From the NCBI RefSeq assembly GCF_024349685.1, contig NZ_AP025944.1, forward strand, positions 1,990,001 to 2,054,000: a DNA stretch of 64,000 nucleotides, written 5' to 3'. This DNA comes from Pseudomonas sp. LRP2-20 (GTDB lineage: Bacteria > Pseudomonadota > Gammaproteobacteria > Pseudomonadales > Pseudomonadaceae). Numbering within the stretch: the stretch's first letter is position 1; every line of letters begins with the position of its first letter. Positions 56,857 to 64,000 of the stretch are shown here, piece after piece. The notes beneath the pieces are model-generated. The model saw only the letters and a list, made by a program, of their open reading frames with translations. It was not told the DNA's origin and did not search any database. Made by a program: the position numbers and the translations under genes.

Positions 56857-58356
56857 TCAGTCGACATGCAGGCGATTGCGGCCCGCTTCCTTGGCGATAT
56901 AGAGCGCCTGGTCGGCGCGTTCAAGCAGCGATAGCCAGCCTTCAGCGCTGGTTCCGGCAGCGCTGGCGATGCCGATACTGGCGGTCACATATCCAAAAGG
57001 ACTGTCTTGGTGAGCGATAGGTTCCAGGGCCAGGCGCTCGATAATCAGCCGCGCAACGGCCGCCGCACCGTCGCTGCTGGTATCGGGCAGAATGATCGCC
57101 ATTTCCTCACCCCCATACCTTGCCAGCAGGTCGCCAGGGCGTCGGATACAGGTCGAGAGCAGGCCAGCCACCTGTTGCAGGCAGGCGTCGCCAGCGGGGT
57201 GCCCGTAGGTGTCGTTGTAGCGCTTGAAATGATCGATATCGATCATCAGCAAAGACAGAGTTGTGCCATTTCGCCGGGCTCTTTGAATCTCCTCGGTCAA
57301 CACCTCGTCGAAGCAGCGCCGGTTTGCCAGCCCGGTCAGCGCATCGTGCATCGCTTGGCGCTCGAGCTGCTGATTGCTGTCAAGCAACTGCTGTTGGGTC
57401 GCTCTCAGTTCACCTTCAACCGCAGCGCGGCGGCTCATGGCGCGGATCAGCAGAGCGCCAATGGCGCCGGTAAGCGCGAGCAGCCCGGAAACCACCAGCA
57501 ACGACAGCATTGCCTCGAACTGCCAGGCCGCCAGCGCCTCGCGCTTGCCTAGCGCGACGGTCGTCACCAGGGGCAGCTTGTCACTCTTGCGAAACGCATA
57601 CAGGCGCTCGACGCCGTCCAGGCTTGAAGTGAACGAAGCAGTGCCCACTGACCGGTCGACCAGATACTTGGCGTATATGGGCGACTTCGAGAAGTTGCGC
57701 CCCATGTCCTGCTCGCGAAACGGGTAACGCACCAGCATCGCGCCGTCGGTGTAGGACAGGCCGATGGCGCCGTCATGGCCCACGTCGATCTGGCCGAACA
57801 GGCGCAGGAAGTTCTCCACGCCAAGGGTCACGGCCACGACACCGGCAAACTCACCTTGGGCGTCGTTGAAGCGCCGGCTGATGGTGATCACCCATTCCTG
57901 GTTGGCACGGCTGCGGATGGGCAGGCCGATAAAGGGCTCCCGGGAGGGGTCGTCGCGGTGGTGGATGAAGTAGGCCCGGTCACTGCTGTTGGCGTTGAGC
58001 GGGATCGGGCGGTTCGACGACATCAGCCAGCTCCCGTCCTTGGCGTAGATGGTGATGCCGCTCATTTGTGGCATCAGGGGCTGCTGACGGCTGACCAGTT
58101 GGTTCAGGCGTTCGATCTGCGCAGGCCCGCTGCCCTCGGTTTCCAGGCGCTCGACGAGGCCGAGCAACAGCAGTGAACTCTGCCGCACGATGCCTTCTGA
58201 ATAAGTGGATAGCGCCTGGGCCAGGTTCAGGCCGTGGATGTTGACTTCTTCGAGTGCTTGCTCGCGGGAGGCCATGACCTTCCATAGCGTCAGCGATGCG
58301 AGGGAACAACCAATGACCAACAGCAGGAGAACAACGAGGTGGATATCACGCTTCAC
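56857..58356 (-). CDS. Membrane diguanylate cyclase with periplasmic Cache-like sensor
   Basis: The 499-residue protein has a membrane helix at about 7-28, a periplasmic sensor of Cache type (about 35-280, with ISGITIYAKDGSW and DRAYFIHHRDDP), a second helix near 285-310, and a GGDEF domain from 335 to 499. The active site reads GGEEM, a functional GG[DE]E-type motif, and the inhibitory site RPGD lies five residues upstream. It is therefore expected to make c-di-GMP from GTP in response to an extracytoplasmic ligand and to be feedback-inhibited. It has a candidate promoter in the 58457-58487 region. Confidence 0.92.
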   Translation of the reverse strand: MKRDIHLVVLLLLVIGCSLASLTLWKVMASREQALEEVNIHGLNLAQALSTYSEGIVRQSSLLLLGLVERLETEGSGPAQIERLNQLVSRQQPLMPQMSGITIYAKDGSWLMSSNRPIPLNANSSDRAYFIHHRDDPSREPFIGLPIRSRANQEWVITISRRFNDAQGEFAGVVAVTLGVENFLRLFGQIDVGHDGAIGLSYTDGAMLVRYPFREQDMGRNFSKSPIYAKYLVDRSVGTASFTSSLDGVERLYAFRKSDKLPLVTTVALGKREALAAWQFEAMLSLLVVSGLLALTGAIGALLIRAMSRRAAVEGELRATQQQLLDSNQQLERQAMHDALTGLANRRCFDEVLTEEIQRARRNGTTLSLLMIDIDHFKRYNDTYGHPAGDACLQQVAGLLSTCIRRPGDLLARYGGEEMAIILPDTSSDGAAAVARLIIERLALEPIAHQDSPFGYVTASIGIASAAGTSAEGWLSLLERADQALYIAKEAGRNRLHVD

Positions 58357-58695
58357 GTCAGTACCTGATGAGATTCCGGTTTCTCTTGCTCGCTTTCCTT
58401 GCGACTAGTTAACCAGGCGGTCAGGAAGTAACTGGCTAGTACAATGCCAGAAATATAGCATTATACAGCGTTGGAATGTCTGACAAAAAATCTGGCGCAA
58501 TCGTGTGCGTGGACACATTTGCTGGCTAGTGGAAGAACCCTGCAGGCAGGCTCGTTTATCAGACGCCAGCCTTGGCAAAGCCAATTCAGGGCGGTTTCTC
58601 ACTGATCGCAGACCACACCCAATACCCGCTGGCGCAATAGCAACATGGCAGATTGAGACTATAGTAACTTCTTAAAAACCGGATCAGTGGGTGCC
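58357..58695. promoter_or_regulatory. Divergent region between diguanylate cyclase and flippase genes
   Basis: About 340 bases without a credible gene. On the minus strand TTGTCA (58481-58486) and TATAAT (58460-58465) are spaced by only 15 bases and could drive the cyclase gene. The part nearest the flippase is AT-rich with no clear promoter. No sigma-54 motif was found. Confidence 0.45.
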
Positions 58696-60066
58696 ATGTC
58701 TACGATCGATCTGTCGTCCTCGCAAAGTCTTCGCAAACGCGTGTTGTTGGCCGGGGCACTGAATATCGGGTCCATCGTGGCCTCCCAGGTCATCCGATTG
58801 GGCGGCAACCTGATCATCACCCGCTTGCTCCTGCCAGAGATGTTCGGCCTCATGGCCATCGCCACCACGGTGTCGGTGCTGCTGCTGTTGCTGTCCGATG
58901 TGGGGCTGCGGCAGAACATCATTCAAAGCCCGCGCGGCGATGAGCCGTTGTTCCTCAACACCATCTGGTCGCTGCAGATCATTCGCGGCTTTGGCCTGTT
59001 CGTGGTGATGGAGCTGGTGGCACTGGCCTCATGGGTATCCCAACATTTCGACATGTGGCCGGCGCATTCCACCTACGCCGCCCCGGAGTTGCCCGCAGTG
59101 CTGGCCGTCACCGGCTTTTTCGCGATCATCTTCGCCTTCCAGTCGACCAAGATCGATCTGGCCATCCGTAATTTCCAGCAGAAGAAAGTGGTGCTGGTCG
59201 AACTGGTTTCGCAAATCGCCGGCCTGGTGGTGATGTTGCTGATTGGTTACCTCACCCGTTCCATCTGGGCGCTGGTGGCCGCCGGGCTGGTCTCGACCCT
59301 GGTCACCACAGTGCTCAGCCACATGATCTTCCCGGGGCATAAGGACCGCCCGCAGTGGGACCCGGCAGCGCTGCGCGAAATCGTCAACTACGGCCGTTGG
59401 GTGTTCCTGTCCTCCGCCGTGGGTGTGCTGGCCATGCAGGGCGACCGCATCTGGTTCGGCGGCAGCATGACGGTGGCGCAACTGGGGGTGTATTCGATTG
59501 CCGTGGGCATTCTGGCGGCCTTCCAGCTCAGCCTGCAGCGGCTGGCCGGGGCTGTGGCCTTGCCGGCCTTCAGCGAGGCGGCCAGGACGGGTGACATGGG
59601 GCGCCTGCGCCAACTGTATTTCCGCTTCAGGCTGATCTTCGATGTGCTCACCCTGTTCACCTGTGGCTTCCTGTTCACCGCCAGCCCGCTGATCATCCAC
59701 TGGCTGTATGACGACCGCTATCAGGACGCCGGGCAGATGATGGCGATCCTTTCGTTGTCGCTGTTCACCTTGCGCTACGGCCTGACGCAACAGATCTGGA
59801 TGGCCCTGGGGCTGACCAAGTACATGGCCATGGACAACATCATCCGGGTGGTGGCGCTGTTCACTTTGATGCCGCTGCTGCTGGCCATCGGTGGGGTGAC
59901 CTACGCGCTATGGGGGGTGGCACTGCATACCTTCTTCACCTTGATCCTGATCTTCAAGGTCAGTCACCAACTGGGCATGCTGAGCATCAAGCGCGAGCTG
60001 CTGGTGTTGCCAGTCATGGTGTTCGGTGCTCTGTGTGGCCAGTTCATCAGCCATCTGTTTGCCTGA
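58696..60066 (+). CDS. Wzx-type polysaccharide flippase
   Basis: A 456-residue membrane protein of the oligosaccharide flippase family in the MOP superfamily. It has about twelve to fourteen hydrophobic segments with QVIRLGGNLIITRLLLPEMFGLMAIA in the N-terminal region and paired helices throughout. Wzx flippases move lipid-linked oligosaccharides across the inner membrane. ATG 58696 (MSTIDLSS) is used; a GTG at 58687 is an alternative. The next gene encodes a GT25 glycosyltransferase, 58 bases away, so the pair probably modifies LPS or a capsule-like polysaccharide. No wzy polymerase is nearby. Confidence 0.87.
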   Translation: MSTIDLSSSQSLRKRVLLAGALNIGSIVASQVIRLGGNLIITRLLLPEMFGLMAIATTVSVLLLLLSDVGLRQNIIQSPRGDEPLFLNTIWSLQIIRGFGLFVVMELVALASWVSQHFDMWPAHSTYAAPELPAVLAVTGFFAIIFAFQSTKIDLAIRNFQQKKVVLVELVSQIAGLVVMLLIGYLTRSIWALVAAGLVSTLVTTVLSHMIFPGHKDRPQWDPAALREIVNYGRWVFLSSAVGVLAMQGDRIWFGGSMTVAQLGVYSIAVGILAAFQLSLQRLAGAVALPAFSEAARTGDMGRLRQLYFRFRLIFDVLTLFTCGFLFTASPLIIHWLYDDRYQDAGQMMAILSLSLFTLRYGLTQQIWMALGLTKYMAMDNIIRVVALFTLMPLLLAIGGVTYALWGVALHTFFTLILIFKVSHQLGMLSIKRELLVLPVMVFGALCGQFISHLFA

Positions 60067-60124
60067 GCATGCTGTGCGCGTGCCAGCACCGTCGTTCTGA
60101 TCAGCTGCACCAAGGACCTGACAG

Positions 60125-60841
60125 ATGAATGTGATCGACTTTTTTGATCGGACCCGAATCATCAATATCCCGTCCAGAACGGACCGCCGCCAGGAAACCG
60201 AAGCCGAGTTCGCCCGCAATGGCTTCCATATCGATGACGAAAAAATCGGCTTTTTCCCGGCGGTTACGCCCACCGATCAGCAGGGTTTCCCCAGCATCGG
60301 CGCCCGGGGCTGCTTCATGAGCCACATGCAGATACTGGAAGAAGCCGTGCGCCTGAAGGTCGACAACATCCTCATCATGGAAGACGACATCCAGTTTTCC
60401 CGGCGCATTGGCCCGTTTGGCAAACAGGCCATCGAGTCCCTGCAAGGCATGGACTGGGACATTGCCTACCTTGGCCATTCCTGCGAGGGCAATTCGAATA
60501 CGCCTGGCTGGGTGCTGGTCGACCGCCCCATCCACCTGTCGCACTTCTACGCGGTAAACGGCAAGAGCGTGGGCAAGCTGCGCGACTTTCTCGCACAAAT
60601 TCTGCAACGCCCCCCGGGGCACCCGGACGGCGGCCCGATGCACTATGACGCCGCCCTCAATACCCTCATTCACAGCGACAAGAACATCCAGGCCTACTAC
60701 TTCACCTGGAACCTGGGCTACCAGAGGCCTTCGCGCACCGACCTGCATGCATTGTCGATCTTTGACCGGCTGGCCATGCTGCGGCCGGTGATGGCCTTGT
60801 ATCGGCGCTTCAAGGCAGAAAAACTCAGGCGGACCCGATAG
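60125..60841 (+). CDS. Glycosyltransferase family 25 protein
   Basis: A 238-residue GT25 protein, a family that adds galactose or glucose to LPS core in several bacteria. It has RIINIPSRTDRRQE at the N-terminus, GCFMSHMQILEEA near residue 62, and the acidic EDDIQFSRR motif near residue 85. It follows the flippase gene on the same strand. The sugar and acceptor are unknown. Confidence 0.87.
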   Translation: MNVIDFFDRTRIINIPSRTDRRQETEAEFARNGFHIDDEKIGFFPAVTPTDQQGFPSIGARGCFMSHMQILEEAVRLKVDNILIMEDDIQFSRRIGPFGKQAIESLQGMDWDIAYLGHSCEGNSNTPGWVLVDRPIHLSHFYAVNGKSVGKLRDFLAQILQRPPGHPDGGPMHYDAALNTLIHSDKNIQAYYFTWNLGYQRPSRTDLHALSIFDRLAMLRPVMALYRRFKAEKLRRTR

Positions 60842-60992
60842 CACGCAAGGTGTGCCGCCTGTTGGTGCTGGGCACTGATCGGGCTTGGACCGGGCGTCAC
60901 GTGCCTGTCATGCGTGGCTGATAGTGTGCCAGTCCCCTCAATGGCACAAGGTGTGCGGCACGGTGTATCCCGGCACGACCCGCAAGCAGTTC

Positions 60993-61931
60993 ATGCTGCG
61001 TTCCAGCGACATGCGCAGCGACGAGTTCGCCGCCTTGTTCACGCAACTGTACGGCAACCTGTATGCCGACATGCCGCCGCTGGGCGAGGGCATCGCCATC
61101 GCTGGCGTCTACGGCCGCTTCGACGGCATGAGCGTGCGGCGCATGCAGTACCAGGGCGACTTCACCATCGTCCTGCCGGCGCCGCAGGACGAAATCACCT
61201 TTGTGCTACCCACTGCAGGCAAGATCATCTTCGATCACCGCGGCGAGTCGATCGGCGCTGCCCAGGTCGGCCTGGCGGTGGACAAGCTCGACATTCGCTC
61301 GGTGCGCATCACCGAGGGCCACGCCCAGTGCGGCATGTCGATCCGCCGTGGGGCGTTTACCGAGCGCCTTTCGGCCTTGCTGGAGCAGCCGTTGTCGGCG
61401 CCGATCCGCTTTGCGTCGCGGGTCGACCTGAACATCCCGGCGTTCCAGGGGATCCGGGCTTTGCTCGAGCTGGCAACCGGTACCGAGTTCGACCAATTGA
61501 TCAACACCGGCCTGCTGATGCCTGTGCGCTTGCAGGAGATGCTGGTCGATGCGCTGCTCGAAACCTGGCCGCACAATTACAGCGAGGCGTTGCGCAACCC
61601 GGCCCCGGCGATTGCGCCACGGCACGTGAAACTGGCCATGGCTTATCTGCGCGAGCATCCCGCCAGGCCGGTCAGCGGCAGCGAGCTGGCGGGGTTGGCC
61701 AATGTCAGTTTGCGGGCGTTGCAGGATGGCTTCCGGCGTTTTGCCGGGACGTCGATCGTCGGCTATCAGCGTCAGGTACGGCTGGAGCAGGCGCGTGAAG
61801 TGCTGGAACGCGGGGAGGGCGGGTCGGTGGCAGAGGTTGCCTTGCGCCATGGCTTCAGCAATGCCGGGCGGTTTGCCCAGTACTTCCAGCAGGCTTTTGG
61901 TGTCAGCCCGGCTTTGGTTCGGCGTCGCTAG
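60993..61931 (+). CDS. AraC-family transcriptional regulator
   Basis: The regulator has an N-terminal cupin-like ligand domain (about residues 5-170) and a C-terminal double HTH domain of about 100 residues with the AraC signature (EVALRHGFSNAGRFAQYFQQAFGVSP). I choose ATG 60993 (MLRSSDMRSDEFAALF), giving 312 residues; ribosome-site support is weak, and GTG starts further upstream are possible. A perfect hairpin follows. The next gene is the autotransporter phosphatase, convergently transcribed, so a link is not evident. Confidence 0.83.
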   Translation: MLRSSDMRSDEFAALFTQLYGNLYADMPPLGEGIAIAGVYGRFDGMSVRRMQYQGDFTIVLPAPQDEITFVLPTAGKIIFDHRGESIGAAQVGLAVDKLDIRSVRITEGHAQCGMSIRRGAFTERLSALLEQPLSAPIRFASRVDLNIPAFQGIRALLELATGTEFDQLINTGLLMPVRLQEMLVDALLETWPHNYSEALRNPAPAIAPRHVKLAMAYLREHPARPVSGSELAGLANVSLRALQDGFRRFAGTSIVGYQRQVRLEQAREVLERGEGGSVAEVALRHGFSNAGRFAQYFQQAFGVSPALVRRR

Positions 61932-61948
61932 CCGGGGGCTGCTGTGCA

Positions 61949-61992
61949 GCCCATCGACGCGCTTGTCGTGGCGACGAACCGCGTCGATGGGC
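61949..61992. terminator. Hairpin between convergent genes
   Basis: Perfect 13-base arms GCCCATCGACGCG / CGCGTCGATGGGC enclose an 18-base loop, 17 bases after the AraC-family stop. There is no T-run. It likely marks the 3' end of one or both convergent transcripts. Confidence 0.55.
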
Positions 61993-62015
61993 CACACAGT
62001 GGCCCCCTTCAGGCA

Positions 62016-63929
62016 TCAGAAGGCATAGCTGGCCTTGAGGCTGCCGCTGACCCCGTGGCTGTCCCCGCCGCCCATGGCGGCCACCTCGGCCCCGACACTC
62101 AGCGCCCCGAGGTTGGCCATCAGGTTGACACCGCCAATGAACTGGTCGCGGTTGTCGAAGGCCGCCCGCTGCTCGATATCCAGCCCCAGCAAGTGACCTT
62201 GGCTGTCGACCTGGTGATCGCCCAGGGCATGCTCGTAACCCACCTCGACCCCTGGCACCAGCTGCCAGCTGCCCATGGCGACCGGCGCGAAGGAGGCCTT
62301 GAGGTTGGCCACGGCGGCGCGTCGGGTTTGTTTCAGGTCATCTACCTGCAAGGCCAGCTCGCTGCCTTTCTCGGTGAAACCGTTGAGGTCCACGCGGCTG
62401 ACCCGCAGCCCCAGGCTCGGCTCCAGCACCATGGCCCCGGTGGGCAGGCGATAACCCAGCGCCAGGCTGCCGCCGGCCAGGGTGCCGTGGCTGTCGCCCT
62501 TGGCCGTGCCCAGGCCGCCGCCAAGTTCACGCTTGCTCGAATAATCGAGCCAGCCGGCGCTGGCATCGGCGTCGATGAACAGGCCTTGTTCCAGGCCATT
62601 CGGCGCGAAGCGCGCACCCAGGCTGAGGAAGGTCAGGTCGCTGTCCGCTTCGCCACCGGCACCGCCGACATTGCCATTGCTGTAGCCGAAGCCGCCGTGG
62701 GCGCTGAGCTGCTCGGAGAAGCGCTGGGTCATGCCGACCATCAGGCCCTGGCTGTGCTCGTTGCTGCTGGCCGCGTGTGACGAGCCATCGGTGCCCAGGT
62801 AGCCGGCCAGCGCGGTGCTCCACAGGCGCGACTGGCCAACCTTGAGGTCACTGCCATCGGCAAAGGGGGCGGCCGCACGGTCGATCATCGCCGCCTGGCG
62901 CAGCAAGTAGCTGGCGGCGTCGGCATGCACCTGACCACCCACGGTCGACTCGACGCCGCCCAGCGTGCCGGCATCGATGGCCGACTGCAGGTAATAGTTG
63001 TAGGCGGTATAGCGGCCCGACAGCGAGGTGTCCTGCAACTGGCGCAGCAGCTGCGCACCGGCAGCGGCGTTGCCCAGCAGGCCGGCTTCGCCTGGCAGTG
63101 TGCCGTAGCGCACCATCTTGCCGCGCAACACGTAGAGCGTTTCCTGCGACAGCCCCAGGCCCTGTTTGAGGTAGTTGTCCATGCTCCCGTATTTGGCGGA
63201 GACTTCATCCAGGCCGGCCTGCAGATAGCTGGCTTCGACACCGAGCAGCGGTGCGTAGATCTCGGCCATGCTCGCCGGCATGGCGGCCAGCGTTGCTGCG
63301 ACGCGGGTGGCGGTGTAGTCGTTGGTGGCCAGGTAGTTGCTCATGATGGTCGCGTCATCGACCCCGGCGATGCTCAGCAGCACGGCTGCGGTCCAGCCTG
63401 TGCGGTCCTTGCCGGCGGTGCAGTGGAACAGCGCCGCACCGTCGGCGTTGGCCAGTTCGTTGAACAGCACACTGAACTGCCCGCGCATGCCGGCATCGCT
63501 GACGAAGGCGCGGTTGGTTTCCTGCATCATCGCCCGCGCCTGGGCAGCGCTGGTGAATGAGATGTTGGTGATGTTCGAGCCTGAAGTGGTGCTGCCGATG
63601 ATGTCGATGTTGGTGTAGCGGACACCGGCCGGCAGGGTGTCGGGTGTGCTGGCGATTTCGCTGGGGGTGCGCAGGTCGTAGACATCGCTGATGCCCAGGC
63701 CGTTGAGGACGGCGAGATCGGCCGCTGTCGGGGTCAGGGCATTGGAACGGTAGAACACGCCGGCGCGCATCACGCCATCATGGCGGGTGCTGTAGGCGCT
63801 GGTGGTGCCGGCGATGTCGTGGAAGTTGTCCATGCCGGCCAGGCGCGGCGTGTCGAGCGCGTCGGCGGCATGGGCAGCGGAAATGGCCAGGGTAAGCAGG
63901 GACACGGAGCAGAACAGACGTTGCAACAC
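62016..63929 (-). CDS. Autotransporter with tyrosine-phosphatase-like passenger
   Basis: The 637-residue protein has a signal peptide (1-22, ending SAAHA). A dual-specificity/tyrosine phosphatase domain covers about 30-260 with the P-loop HCTAGKDRTGW (C170, R176, the CX5R signature) and the upstream DVYDLRTPSE motif. A helical linker follows, then a C-terminal autotransporter beta-barrel covers about 375-637, ending in the outer-membrane signature YAF. The active-site residues are intact, so the phosphatase would be displayed on or released from the cell surface. The substrate is unknown; host or bacterial phosphotyrosine proteins, or phosphoinositides, are possible. It is transcribed alone. 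Confidence 0.9.
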   Translation of the reverse strand: MLQRLFCSVSLLTLAISAAHAADALDTPRLAGMDNFHDIAGTTSAYSTRHDGVMRAGVFYRSNALTPTAADLAVLNGLGISDVYDLRTPSEIASTPDTLPAGVRYTNIDIIGSTTSGSNITNISFTSAAQARAMMQETNRAFVSDAGMRGQFSVLFNELANADGAALFHCTAGKDRTGWTAAVLLSIAGVDDATIMSNYLATNDYTATRVAATLAAMPASMAEIYAPLLGVEASYLQAGLDEVSAKYGSMDNYLKQGLGLSQETLYVLRGKMVRYGTLPGEAGLLGNAAAGAQLLRQLQDTSLSGRYTAYNYYLQSAIDAGTLGGVESTVGGQVHADAASYLLRQAAMIDRAAAPFADGSDLKVGQSRLWSTALAGYLGTDGSSHAASSNEHSQGLMVGMTQRFSEQLSAHGGFGYSNGNVGGAGGEADSDLTFLSLGARFAPNGLEQGLFIDADASAGWLDYSSKRELGGGLGTAKGDSHGTLAGGSLALGYRLPTGAMVLEPSLGLRVSRVDLNGFTEKGSELALQVDDLKQTRRAAVANLKASFAPVAMGSWQLVPGVEVGYEHALGDHQVDSQGHLLGLDIEQRAAFDNRDQFIGGVNLMANLGALSVGAEVAAMGGGDSHGVSGSLKASYAF

Positions 63930-64000
63930 GGAAGTAGCCTCGATCGGATGCGTTGAGCTGGCTACTGTCGGTGGGCTAGATGAAACTGAATGTTACGAGT
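63930..64000. other. Upstream region of the autotransporter gene
   Basis: The 71 bases to the window edge hold the ribosome site and part of the promoter region of the autotransporter gene. No other feature is seen. Confidence 0.3.

Overview
The window is chromosomal DNA of a GC-rich Pseudomonas, very probably of the P. putida group. The evidence is the fused nuoCD gene in a 13-gene complex I operon, a TTG-started gacA followed by uvrC-pgsA-tRNA-Gly, a lone second EF-G gene, and many inverted REP pairs with the core GTGGGAGCGGGCTTGCCCGCG. No phage, insertion sequence, CRISPR array or rRNA was seen.

Layout. 1-2019: 5' part of a TonB-dependent receptor gene (minus strand, stop lies outside). 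2168-17193: complete nuoA-N operon (minus) with a terminator after nuoN. 17575-25941: YhhN-family membrane protein, isocitrate lyase (aceA), a secretin-domain protein, a SulP anion transporter, EF-G2 and two small conserved proteins. 25950-29956: a GABA-type transaminase, a LysR regulator and an APC permease, probably one amine or amino-acid catabolic unit. 30014-35376: thioesterase-like protein, DUF4398 lipoprotein plus OmpA-like lipoprotein, glutathione transferase, Pit phosphate transporter, DUF488 protein and GNAT acetyltransferase.

35501-49856 is the most unusual region: an 11-gene minus-strand operon of alginate-type genes in the order algD-8-44-K-E-I-J-F-X-L-G, without algA. The usual Pseudomonas order is D-8-44-K-E-G-X-L-I-J-F-A. 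The c-di-GMP receptor, synthase, acetylation proteins and lyase keep their key residues. The C5-epimerase homologue has DVQNSQ where AlgG has DPHDRS, so the product may be a non-epimerised, acetylated polymannuronate-like polymer. A REP pair lies in frame inside the algL signal-peptide region. The operon diverges from an XRE-family regulator gene across a 525-base AT-rich gap, and that regulator is followed by gacA.

50382-54036: xre regulator, gacA, uvrC, pgsA, tRNA-Gly(GCC) and a terminator. 54288-64000: an MFS/ArsB-like transporter pair, a membrane diguanylate cyclase, a Wzx-like flippase with a GT25 glycosyltransferase, an AraC-family regulator, and an autotransporter carrying a tyrosine-phosphatase passenger. 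Three parts (alginate-like operon with its PilZ protein, diguanylate cyclase, flippase/GT25) point to c-di-GMP-linked surface polysaccharide biology.
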